Shown here one piece after another: positions 26,406 through 33,937 of a DNA stretch of 64,000 nucleotides. The notes below the pieces were generated by a model. The model did no database searches. It had not been told where the DNA came from and saw nothing but the letters and a program-made list of their open reading frames with translations. The translations under genes were made by a program, and so were the position numbers. Source of the DNA: Mangrovimicrobium sp033283385 (GTDB taxonomy: Bacteria > Pseudomonadota > Gammaproteobacteria > Pseudomonadales > Halieaceae). Where the stretch lies: contig JAWMQQ010000001.1 of the NCBI GenBank assembly GCA_033283385.1, forward strand, positions 186,001-250,000, given 5' to 3'. Positions within the stretch are counted from its first letter, which is position 1, and each line of letters starts with the position of its first letter.

Positions 26406-27682
26406 TGCGGCGGCTGGCCGCACTGCTGCTGGCGCTGGCCTGCCCGGCTGTTGCCGCAGCCTCGCTGTTCGACGGCGGCCATATCAAGGCGCGCGCGCTG
26501 GCCACCGATTATCCCGGCGACAGTGTCTTCAACGACGTCGTCGGCGGTAGCGCGCTGGATACCGGCGCTTCGCTGCGGCTGAAGTTCGCCGCGGGCAGCG
26601 GGCCGTTCAGCCTCGACGCCCACTACCAGCTGCTGGCCGAGCAGGGCGACAGCCTGCAGCTCTCCGCCGCCAGCGCGGGTTCGCTGTTCACGCCGACGGC
26701 CCTGCCCGACGACCAGTACCGTTGGTGGGACCTCACCCACGTCATCGATGAGAGCGACGACAGCGTCGTCGAGCAGCGGCTGGACCGCCTCAGCGTGGCC
26801 TGGACCAGCGACAAGGCGGTGCTGCGCTTCGGCCGCCAGGCGGTGAGCTGGGGCAACGGGCTGATCTACACGCCCATGGATTTCCTCAACCCCTTCGACC
26901 CCGCGGCGGTGGACACCGAGTACAAGACCGGCGACGACATGCTCTACGGCCAGTACCTGCTGGATTCCGGCGACGACTGGCAGTTCGTCAACGTGCAGCG
27001 GCGCGACGTGGATGACAGGGTCTCCAGCGACGTCAGCTCCACCGCGATCAAGTTCCACGGCTTCAGCGCCGAGCGCGAGTTCGACCTGCTGCTGGCGCGC
27101 CACTACGACGAGACCGTGCTGGGCCTGGGCGGGTTGGCCAATGTGGGAGAGGCGGTAGTGCGCGGCGACCTGGTGGTGACCGATACCAGGGAAGACGGCT
27201 GGGTGGCGAGCGCTGTGGTGGACTGGACCTGGTCCTGGGTGTGGGGCGGGCGCAATGTCAGCGCGGTGGCGGAGTATTTCTACAACGGTTACGGCCTGCG
27301 CGAATCGCAATATGCCGACCTGATCGACGCCGCTGTAGGAGCCCGCTACGCGGGCGATCGCGTGCGTAGCACGCTCCTACAGCGCCTCTACCGCGGAGAG
27401 CTATTCACCATCGGCCGCCACTACCTCGCCGGATCGTTGCTGGTCGAAGTCACGCCGCTGCTCAATGCCACGGCCAACGTCTTCTGCAACCTCGGCGACC
27501 AGTCGGCGCTGGGCCAGCTGGTGCTGCAGTGGAGCGCCGCGCAGGACTGGCAGCTGCTGGCGGCGCTCAACCTGCCGGCGGGTTCCAGCGGCACGGAATA
27601 CGGCGGTCTGGAGACGGGGGTGGGCGACAGTACGCTGGCGGTCGGCCCTTCCGCGTTCGTGCAACTCGCCTGGTATTTCTGA
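26405..27682 (+). CDS. Predicted outer-membrane beta-barrel protein with an in-frame REP insert
   Basis: A protein of about 425 residues with a signal peptide (ends PAVAAASLF) and long amphipathic beta-strand sequence ending in LAWYF, with the terminal aromatic residue expected of an outer-membrane barrel. It closes the LolA-like/ABC operon, its ATG overlapping the ATPase stop as TGATG (an in-frame GTG at 26402 is an alternative). About residues 310-326 are encoded by a complete 48-bp REP element at 27334-27381, which adds 16 residues in the only frame where that element has no stop. No named family was recognised. It may be the outer-membrane partner or cargo acceptor of the system. Confidence 0.8.
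   Translation: MRRLAALLLALACPAVAAASLFDGGHIKARALATDYPGDSVFNDVVGGSALDTGASLRLKFAAGSGPFSLDAHYQLLAEQGDSLQLSAASAGSLFTPTALPDDQYRWWDLTHVIDESDDSVVEQRLDRLSVAWTSDKAVLRFGRQAVSWGNGLIYTPMDFLNPFDPAAVDTEYKTGDDMLYGQYLLDSGDDWQFVNVQRRDVDDRVSSDVSSTAIKFHGFSAEREFDLLLARHYDETVLGLGGLANVGEAVVRGDLVVTDTREDGWVASAVVDWTWSWVWGGRNVSAVAEYFYNGYGLRESQYADLIDAAVGARYAGDRVRSTLLQRLYRGELFTIGRHYLAGSLLVEVTPLLNATANVFCNLGDQSALGQLVLQWSAAQDWQLLAALNLPAGSSGTEYGGLETGVGDSTLAVGPSAFVQLAWYF
27334..27381. repeat. REP-like 48-bp element inside a coding region
   Basis: One CCGC-TAC-GCGG half and one GTGC-type half form the usual inverted pair. It lies wholly inside the barrel gene and keeps the reading frame because its length is 16 codons. The translated segment reads VGARYAGDRVRSTLLQ. 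Confidence 0.92.
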
Positions 27683-27728
27683 AACCACCCCCGCCCCGGC
27701 CCGCACCGTCGCGCTACTGCCGCGCTAC

Positions 27729-27806
27729 TTTAGGAGCCTGCTACGCAGGCGATCGCGCGGAGCGCGCTCCTGCAACAGGCGATCGCCTGTGTAACAGGCT
27801 CCTACA
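27729..27806. repeat. REP-like cluster
   Basis: CTGC-, GCGC- and CTGT-type half-units lie between the convergent barrel and GST genes. The right end supplies the TAG stop codon of the GST gene. Confidence 0.9.
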
Positions 27807-28425
27807 CACCCAACTCGGCGCGGGCGCGCTCCAGGTAGGCGTGCAGGTTCTTCAGGGATTCCGGCGGGCGCTGTTTCACCCAGCCGGCAAAGCTTTCGCA
27901 GGCCACGAGGTCGATATCGGCGAGGCTGAAGGAGTCGCCCGCGAGCCAGGTGCGATCGGCGAGGGTGTCGTCCAGTTCCTGCCAGGCCTGGGTGAGGCGC
28001 AGGCCGCCGCGCTCCACCAGCGCGGGGATCTGCTCGACGCCCAGCGCGCCGGGCAGCGCGCGGCCGGCGAAATTCGGGCTGCCGTTGCGCAGCACTTCCG
28101 CCACCGCGCCGAGCACCACGTTGTACAGGCGGTGGTCCCAGCTCAGCACATGCGCCTTTTCCAGGGGAGTTGTGCCCAGCAGGGGCTTCTCCGGGTAGAG
28201 CTCCTCGAGATAGATGCAGATGCCGATCACCTCGGTCAGTACCGTGCCGTCGTCCAGCACCAGCGCCGGCACGGTCATCTCCGGCACCAGCTGGCGGTAG
28301 GCGTCCTGCAGCTGTTCGCGCTGCATCAGGTCGACCTGGGTGGTGTCGATTTCGATGCCCTTGTAGCTCATGAACATGGCGAGGCGCCGGGGATTGGGGG
28401 CGGGGTCGTAGGTGTAGAGCTTCAT
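27802..28425 (-). CDS. Glutathione S-transferase
   Basis: A 207-residue cytosolic GST. The thioredoxin-like N-terminal domain contains YDPAPNPRRLAMFMSYKGI and the cis-proline segment MTVPALVLDDGTVLTEV. The helical C-terminal domain has LAGDSFSLADIDLVA, the usual N-capping motif. The active-site residue is not certain, since the N-terminal SNP-like motif here reads APNPRR. GSTs detoxify electrophiles by conjugation to glutathione. Its stop codon lies in a REP element. The gene stands alone between REP clusters. Confidence 0.93.
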   Translation of the reverse strand: MKLYTYDPAPNPRRLAMFMSYKGIEIDTTQVDLMQREQLQDAYRQLVPEMTVPALVLDDGTVLTEVIGICIYLEELYPEKPLLGTTPLEKAHVLSWDHRLYNVVLGAVAEVLRNGSPNFAGRALPGALGVEQIPALVERGGLRLTQAWQELDDTLADRTWLAGDSFSLADIDLVACESFAGWVKQRPPESLKNLHAYLERARAELGV

Positions 28426-28467
28426 TGGAGGATTTCCTGTGCTGAGTCCGGGAGTAATACTAGCCTA

Positions 28468-28624
28468 TGTAGGAGCCTGCTATGCAGGCGATATCCCCGT
28501 AGGAGCCTGCTATGCAGGCGATATCCCTGCAGGAGCCTGCCATACAGGCGATATCCCTGCAGGAGCGCGCTCTGCGCGCGATGTATATCCTGCCAGACCC
28601 ATCGCCTGCGTAGCAGGCTCCTAC
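28468..28624. repeat. REP-like cluster, three direct CTGC-type halves then GCGC and CTGC halves
   Basis: Three near-identical half-units in direct orientation at about 31-base spacing (with GCAGGCGATATCCC linkers), then a GCGC half and an inverted CTGC half. It lies between the divergent GST and cytochrome genes. Confidence 0.9.
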
Positions 28625-28690
28625 GGGGTGAGTTTTCGGCGAAGGCATAACTGGCTATAATGCGCGCGGACTTGCAAAGGATTCCAAGTA

Positions 28691-29110
28691 ATGACCCGCA
28701 TTGCACTCAGCCTGCTCGCGATGGCCCTGGCATTCAGCGCCGCCGCTGTCGAACTGACGGACGCCCAGCGCGCCGATATCGAAAAGCGCATCAAACCCGT
28801 GGGTGAGGTCTGCCTGCAAGGTGATTCCAGCTGCGCCGTTGCGAGCGCCGCGGCCAGCGGCCCGCGCTCCGGCGAGGAAGTCTTCAACGCCGCCTGCACC
28901 GCCTGCCACTCCACCGGCGCCGCCGGTGCTCCCAAGCTGGGCGACAAGGCCGCCTGGGCGGACCGCATCGCCAAGGGTATGGACGCGCTGCACCAGAGCG
29001 GCCTTAACGGGGTCCCCGGTACCGGCATGATCGCCAAGGGTGGCTGCATGAACTGCTCCGACGAAGAGGTGATGGCCGCCGTCGATTACATGGTGGAGCA
29101 CAGCAAGTAA
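28691..29110 (+). CDS. Cytochrome c5-like protein
   Basis: A 139-residue periplasmic c-type cytochrome with a signal peptide (cleavage near FSAAAVE). The heme motif is ACTACHSTG (CxxCH) at about residue 70. The axial methionine is probably in GTGMIAKGG, and the pair GGCMNCSDEE is the extra disulfide typical of cytochrome c5. It would carry electrons to a terminal oxidase. An intrinsic terminator follows immediately, so it is probably monocistronic. The ribosome site is AAAGGA. Confidence 0.93.
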   Translation: MTRIALSLLAMALAFSAAAVELTDAQRADIEKRIKPVGEVCLQGDSSCAVASAAASGPRSGEEVFNAACTACHSTGAAGAPKLGDKAAWADRIAKGMDALHQSGLNGVPGTGMIAKGGCMNCSDEEVMAAVDYMVEHSK

Positions 29111-29133
29111 CCCGGCACCCCGCTCGACCCGAG

Positions 29134-29164
29134 GCCGCGGCAGCGCCTGTCGCGGCTTTTTTTG
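29134..29164 (+). terminator. Intrinsic terminator after cytochrome c gene
   Basis: Stem GCCGCG/CGCGGC with an 11-base loop is followed by eight T residues interrupted only at the end. It stops transcription from the cytochrome gene, 24 bases after its stop codon. Confidence 0.88.
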
Positions 29165-29173
29165 TTGGTGTGT

Positions 29174-29402
29174 CGTAGGAGCCTGCTACGCAGGCGATCG
29201 CGCGTGTAACGCGCTCCTACAGGGGTGGCGGTGTCGTAGGAGCCTGCTACGCCCGAGCGCGGACCGAGGCGATCGCGCGTGTAACGCGCTCCTACAGGGG
29301 TGGCGGTGTTGTAGGAGCCTGCTACGCCCGAGCGCGGACCGAGGCGATCGCGTGCGGAGCGCGCTCCTACAGGGGCGATCGCGCGTGTAACGCGCTCCTA
29401 CT
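29174..29402. repeat. REP-like array with 75-bp tandem units
   Basis: Half-units alternate with inserts GAGCGCGGACCGAGG. A 75-bp block beginning CCTACAGGGGTGGCGGTG occurs twice in direct orientation (29216 and 29291) with minor differences. This fills the 325-base gap between the cytochrome and the RND adaptor genes. Confidence 0.9.
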
Positions 29403-29435
29403 AGACTCAATGGCATTCAACCGGAGTATGCGACT

Positions 29436-30575
29436 ATGACCCGCAGCCTGTTCGCAGCTTCCTTAGCACTTTGCGCCGGCCTGGCCCTGCTGCTGGTATC
29501 CTGCTCACGCGAGGAAGTCGCGCCGCCGGAACTGGAAGTGGTCACGTCCAGGGTCGTCCGGGAACCCTACCAGCCCAAGCGCGAATTCGTCGGCCGCCTG
29601 CAGGCGCGCGACGACGTCGCCATCCAGGCCCGGGTCTCGGGCTACGTGAAGACGCGCCCCTTCGAGGAGGGCCAGGTGGTCCAGGCCGGCCAGGTGCTCT
29701 ACACCCTGGACTCCTCCGAGTACGACGCCGCGCTGGCCCGCGCGAAGGCGGAGCTCGCGGCGGCGCTGGCCACCCAGTCCAACACCGAGCGCAACTACAA
29801 GCGCGGTTCCGAGCTGCTGCCCAAGGGGGCGATCTCCCAGGCGGAAATGGACAATCTCACCGCCGACAAACTGGACGCGGACGCGCGGCTGAAATCCGCG
29901 CAGGCGCAGGTCACCAGCGCCGAGGTCAACCTCAGCTACACCACCATCACCGCGCCGATTTCCGGCCGCATCGGCCGCAGCCTCGCCAGTGTGGGCGACC
30001 TGGTGGGGCCGAACACCGGCACCCTGACCACCCTGGTGAGCATCGACCCGATCGAGGCGCTGTTCTCCGTCAGCGAGAGCACCTATCTCTCCACCCTGCA
30101 GGGCCAGCTGAGCAAGGACCTGGACATCGACCGCCTGCGCTCGCTGGAGGTCACCCTCGAACTGGCCAACGGCCTGATCTACCCGGAGGTGGGCCACCTG
30201 GATTTCTTCGCCAACCGCATCGCCGCGGATACCGGCACCATGGAGGCCCGCGCCGCGATTCCCAACCCCCACGCGCTGCTGGTGCCGGGGCAGTACGTGC
30301 GCATCATCCTGCAGCGCACCGACCTGGTCGAAGGCCTGTTCGTGCCGCAGGCGGCGGTGCAGGCGGACCAGCAGGGCAGCTACATCCTGGAGGTCAACGA
30401 CAAGAACGAGGTGGAACGCCATAACGTGGAACTGGGCGAGCGCATGGAAGACCTGGTGCTGGTCACCGGCAACGTGGACGAGGGCCAGCGGGTGATCGTC
30501 CGCGGCCTGCAACTGGTGCGCCCGGGCATGACGGTGAAGGTTCGCGAAATTCCTGCCGAAGACGAGCAGGAGTAA
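29436..30575 (+). CDS. RND efflux periplasmic adaptor lipoprotein
   Basis: A 379-residue membrane fusion protein that joins the inner-membrane RND pump to an outer-membrane channel. It carries a signal with lipobox LLVSCSREE. The biotinyl-lipoyl halves VSGYVKTRPFEEGQVVQAG and the later LSYTTITAPISGRIGR flank an alpha-helical hairpin. The C-terminal barrel and MP domains end at EIPAEDEQE. It directly precedes the pump gene (8 bases between). No outer-membrane factor gene is in the window, so it must recruit one from elsewhere. Confidence 0.95.
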   Translation: MTRSLFAASLALCAGLALLLVSCSREEVAPPELEVVTSRVVREPYQPKREFVGRLQARDDVAIQARVSGYVKTRPFEEGQVVQAGQVLYTLDSSEYDAALARAKAELAAALATQSNTERNYKRGSELLPKGAISQAEMDNLTADKLDADARLKSAQAQVTSAEVNLSYTTITAPISGRIGRSLASVGDLVGPNTGTLTTLVSIDPIEALFSVSESTYLSTLQGQLSKDLDIDRLRSLEVTLELANGLIYPEVGHLDFFANRIAADTGTMEARAAIPNPHALLVPGQYVRIILQRTDLVEGLFVPQAAVQADQQGSYILEVNDKNEVERHNVELGERMEDLVLVTGNVDEGQRVIVRGLQLVRPGMTVKVREIPAEDEQE

Positions 30576-30583
30576 GCCCGGCC

Positions 30584-33500
30584 GTGTTCAGCGCATTCTT
30601 CATCCGCCGGCCCAAGTTCGCGATGGTGATCTCCATCGCGCTGACCCTCGCCGGCCTGCTGGCGCTGGCCAGCCTGCCGATCAACGAGTACCCGTCGATC
30701 TCGCCGGTGAGCATCGTCGTCTCCGGCAGCTACCCCGGCGCCTCTGCAGAGGTGGTGGAGTCCTCGGTGGGCATTCCCGTCGAGGACGCGGTCAACGGCG
30801 TGGAGGACATGATCTACATGACCTCCAAGAGCGCCAACGACGGCAGCTATTCGCTCACCGTCACCTTCAAGGTCGGCGCCGACCCGGACATGGCGCTGGT
30901 GCGGGTGCAGAACCGGGTCAAGCTGGCGGAGCGCTCCCTGCCCCAGGAAGTGACGGCCATCGGCCTGAATGTCAGCGAGCGTTCGCCGGACATGCTGAAG
31001 ATCGTCAGCTTCCAGTCGCCGGACGGCTCGCTGGATTACAAGTTCATCTCCAACTACGTGAAGATCAACGTCGCCCCGGTCATGTCGCGTATCGAAGGGG
31101 TCTCCTCCACGCGCATCCTCGGCGAGGCGGACTACTCCATGCGCCTGTGGCTGAACCCCGAGCGCATGGCAGTGCTGGGTATCTCGGTGGAGGAGGTCGC
31201 CAGCGCGCTGCGCGAGCAGAACGTGCAGGTGGCCGCGGGTAAGATCGGCGCGCCGCCCTTCAAGGGGAGGCTGCAGACCGAGTACACGCTGCAGACCCAG
31301 GGCCGGCTGCACGATGTCAAGGAATTCGAGAACATCGTGCTGCGCGCCCGCCCGGACGGGTCGGCGATCTACCTGAAGGACATCGCCCGGGTGGAACTGG
31401 GGCAGGCCAGCTACGGCATCGTCGGCGAGACCGACGGCCACCCGGCGGTGAACCTCGCCATGTACCAGATGGCCAACGTCAACGCGCTGGAGGTGGGTGG
31501 CGAGGTCGATGCGGCGATGAAGAAAGTGGCCGCCGGTTTCCCCGCCGGCATGACCTACTCGATCGGCTACGACACCACCCGCTATGTTTCCACGGCGGTG
31601 AAGCAGGTCGGGCGCTCGCTGTTCGAGGCGGTGATCCTGGTGATTCTGGTCACCTACGTGTTCCTCGGCAACTGGCGCGCCGCGCTGGTGCCCAGTATCG
31701 CCATACCGGTGTCGCTGGTGGCGAGCTTCACAGTGCTCATGCTGGCGGGCATGAGCATCAACACGGTGACCCTGTTCGGCCTGATTCTCGCCATCGGTAT
31801 CGTGGTGGACGACGCCATCCTGGTGGTGGAGAACTGCGACCGGCACCTGCGCGAGGACCCGTCGATGTCGCCGACACAGGCGGCGGAGCTGAGCATGCGC
31901 GAGGTCGGCGGCGCCATCATCGCCACCACCCTGGTGCTGCTGGCGGTGTTCGTGCCCGTCGCGCTGCTGCCGGGGATCACCGGCGTGATGTACCGGCAGT
32001 TCGCCGTCACCATCTGCGTGGCGGTGCTGTTTTCCTCGCTGGTCGCGCTGACCCTGAGCCCGGCCCTGTGCAGCCTGCTGCTGCGCCCGGGCGAACCGCA
32101 CAGTGCGGCCTGGTACCGCGCTTTCCAGGGCGGCTTCGTCCGCCTGACCGGTAACTACGCGCGCGGCGTCGCCTGGCTGCTCGGTCGCCTGCGCCTGGTG
32201 GTGCTGGTATTCGTGGCCTGGATGGGGGCGGTGCTGTTCGGATTTTCCGCCACGCCCACCGGCTTCGTGCCCAGCGAGGACAAGGGCGTGATGTTCGTCA
32301 GCGTGCAGTTGCCCGACGCCTCGTCGATCCAGCGCACCCAGGAGGCGATGAAAAAGGTCAACGCGATCCTCTCCGCGGACCCGGCGGTGGAATCCGTCGC
32401 CGCCATTACCGGCTTCTCGATCCTGTCGGGCGCGCGCGCCAGCAACGCCGGTACCCTGTTCGTCGTGCTCAAGCCCTGGGAGCAGCGCAACGACCCCGCG
32501 AACATCGTCTTCAACGTCACTCTCCGCACCAATATCGCGGCGCGCATGCAGGTGCCGGAGGCCGCGGTATTCGCGCTGTCGCCGCCGGCGGTGCCCGGGG
32601 TCAGCGCGGTGGGCGGCCTGGAGATGATGCTGCAGGACACGCTCTCGCGCCCGCCCGCGGAACTGGCCACCGCGCTCAACCAGCTGCTGGTGGAGGCCAA
32701 CCAGGATCCGGAGCTGCGCAACGTGTTCAGCGCCTTCCGCGCCAACGTGCCGCAGTACTTCATCGATATCGACCGGGTGAAAGCGAAGAACCTCGGTGTT
32801 TCCCTGTCGGAGATCTTCTCCACCCTGCAGGCGCAGATGGGTTCGCTGTACGTCAACGATTTCAACAAGTTCGGCCAGACCTACCAGGTGGTGATGCAGG
32901 CGGATTCGCAGTTCCGCGGCGACCTCTCGGACCTCGACAAGTACTACGTGAAGTCCAGCAATGGCGGCATGGTGCCGCTGGGAACCCTGGTCACCACCCG
33001 GCCGATCCTCGGCCCGGACGTGATCACCCGCTACAACCTGTTCCGGGCCGCGCCGATCAACGGCGAGGCCGCCCCCGGGGTCAGTACCGGCGCGGCCATG
33101 GCCGAGCTGGGCAAGGTCGCCAACCAGGTGCTGCCCGCGGGTTACACCACGGCCTGGACGGGCATGTCCTTCCAGGAGGCGGCGGCCAGCGGCAGCGCGG
33201 TCTACGCCTACCTGCTGGCGCTGATTTTCATCTACCTGTTCCTGGTGGCCCAGTACGAGAGCTGGTCGATTCCCGCGGCGATCATCCTGGTGGTGCCGAT
33301 GGCCATGGGCGGCGCGCTACTGGCCCTGAACCTGACGGGGGTGGCGCTCAATCTCTACGCGCAGATCGGCATCGTGCTGCTGATCGGTATGGCGGCGAAG
33401 AACGCGATCCTGATCGTGGAATTCGCCCGGCACCAGCGCGAGGCGGTGGGCAAGTCCATCCACGAAGCGGCCCGCGACGGCGCACGCCTGCGTTTTCGCG

Positions 33501-33730
33501 CGGTGTGCATGACGGCGGTGTCGTTCATCCTCGGTATCCTGCCGCTGGTATTGGCCTCGGGCGCCGGCGCCGCGGGGCAGCGCTCGCTGGGCATCACCGT
33601 GTTCGGCGGCATGCTGGCGGCGCTGCTGGTGGGCACGCTGTTCATCCCGGCGTTCTACGTGATCGTGCAGAGCCTGCGCGAGAAGGTAAAAGCGCGGCTG
33701 GGTATGGTGACCCCCGGATCTCCCCCGTAG
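30584..33730 (+). CDS. RND multidrug efflux transporter, HAE1 family
   Basis: A 1048-residue AcrB-type inner-membrane pump driven by protons. Family features include the N-terminal FFIRRPKFAMVISIAL, two large periplasmic domains after TM1 and TM7, and a TM4 region GLILAIGIVVDDAILVVENC with the proton-relay aspartates. The second half repeats the layout (IGIVLLIGMAAKNAILIVEF). The start is a GTG with AGGAG upstream inside the adaptor gene. The last codons run into a REP element that provides the TAG stop. The substrate range cannot be predicted. Confidence 0.96.
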   Translation: MFSAFFIRRPKFAMVISIALTLAGLLALASLPINEYPSISPVSIVVSGSYPGASAEVVESSVGIPVEDAVNGVEDMIYMTSKSANDGSYSLTVTFKVGADPDMALVRVQNRVKLAERSLPQEVTAIGLNVSERSPDMLKIVSFQSPDGSLDYKFISNYVKINVAPVMSRIEGVSSTRILGEADYSMRLWLNPERMAVLGISVEEVASALREQNVQVAAGKIGAPPFKGRLQTEYTLQTQGRLHDVKEFENIVLRARPDGSAIYLKDIARVELGQASYGIVGETDGHPAVNLAMYQMANVNALEVGGEVDAAMKKVAAGFPAGMTYSIGYDTTRYVSTAVKQVGRSLFEAVILVILVTYVFLGNWRAALVPSIAIPVSLVASFTVLMLAGMSINTVTLFGLILAIGIVVDDAILVVENCDRHLREDPSMSPTQAAELSMREVGGAIIATTLVLLAVFVPVALLPGITGVMYRQFAVTICVAVLFSSLVALTLSPALCSLLLRPGEPHSAAWYRAFQGGFVRLTGNYARGVAWLLGRLRLVVLVFVAWMGAVLFGFSATPTGFVPSEDKGVMFVSVQLPDASSIQRTQEAMKKVNAILSADPAVESVAAITGFSILSGARASNAGTLFVVLKPWEQRNDPANIVFNVTLRTNIAARMQVPEAAVFALSPPAVPGVSAVGGLEMMLQDTLSRPPAELATALNQLLVEANQDPELRNVFSAFRANVPQYFIDIDRVKAKNLGVSLSEIFSTLQAQMGSLYVNDFNKFGQTYQVVMQADSQFRGDLSDLDKYYVKSSNGGMVPLGTLVTTRPILGPDVITRYNLFRAAPINGEAAPGVSTGAAMAELGKVANQVLPAGYTTAWTGMSFQEAAASGSAVYAYLLALIFIYLFLVAQYESWSIPAAIILVVPMAMGGALLALNLTGVALNLYAQIGIVLLIGMAAKNAILIVEFARHQREAVGKSIHEAARDGARLRFRAVCMTAVSFILGILPLVLASGAGAAGQRSLGITVFGGMLAALLVGTLFIPAFYVIVQSLREKVKARLGMVTPGSPP

Positions 33731-33932
33731 GAGCCTGCTACGCAGGCGATTCCGATATCCGACACTGCCTCGATCGCGCGCAGAGCGCGCTCCTACGTCC
33801 TGAACCCGGCTCGCCACGCGAACGGAGCAAGGGAGCGAGTTATACGCGCGATCGCCTGCGTAGCAGGCTCCTACAAATGGTGCATCGCCTGCGTAGCAGG
33901 CTCCTACGGTGCGGATCGCGCGCGTAGCAGGG
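33726..33932. repeat. REP-like cluster
   Basis: CTGC-, GCGC- and GCGT-type halves in both orientations fill the gap between the convergent RND pump and rep genes. It provides the pump stop codon at 33728-33730. Confidence 0.9.
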
Positions 33933-33937
33933 GATCG

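Noticed and set aside
29174..29402. Tandem repeats as a CRISPR array or minisatellite gene
   Set aside because: The units are REP hairpins with shared inserts and contain stop codons in most frames.
30380..32101. Long leftward open frame opposite the RND pump
   Set aside because: Histidine- and arginine-rich shadow of a clear transporter gene; no domain.
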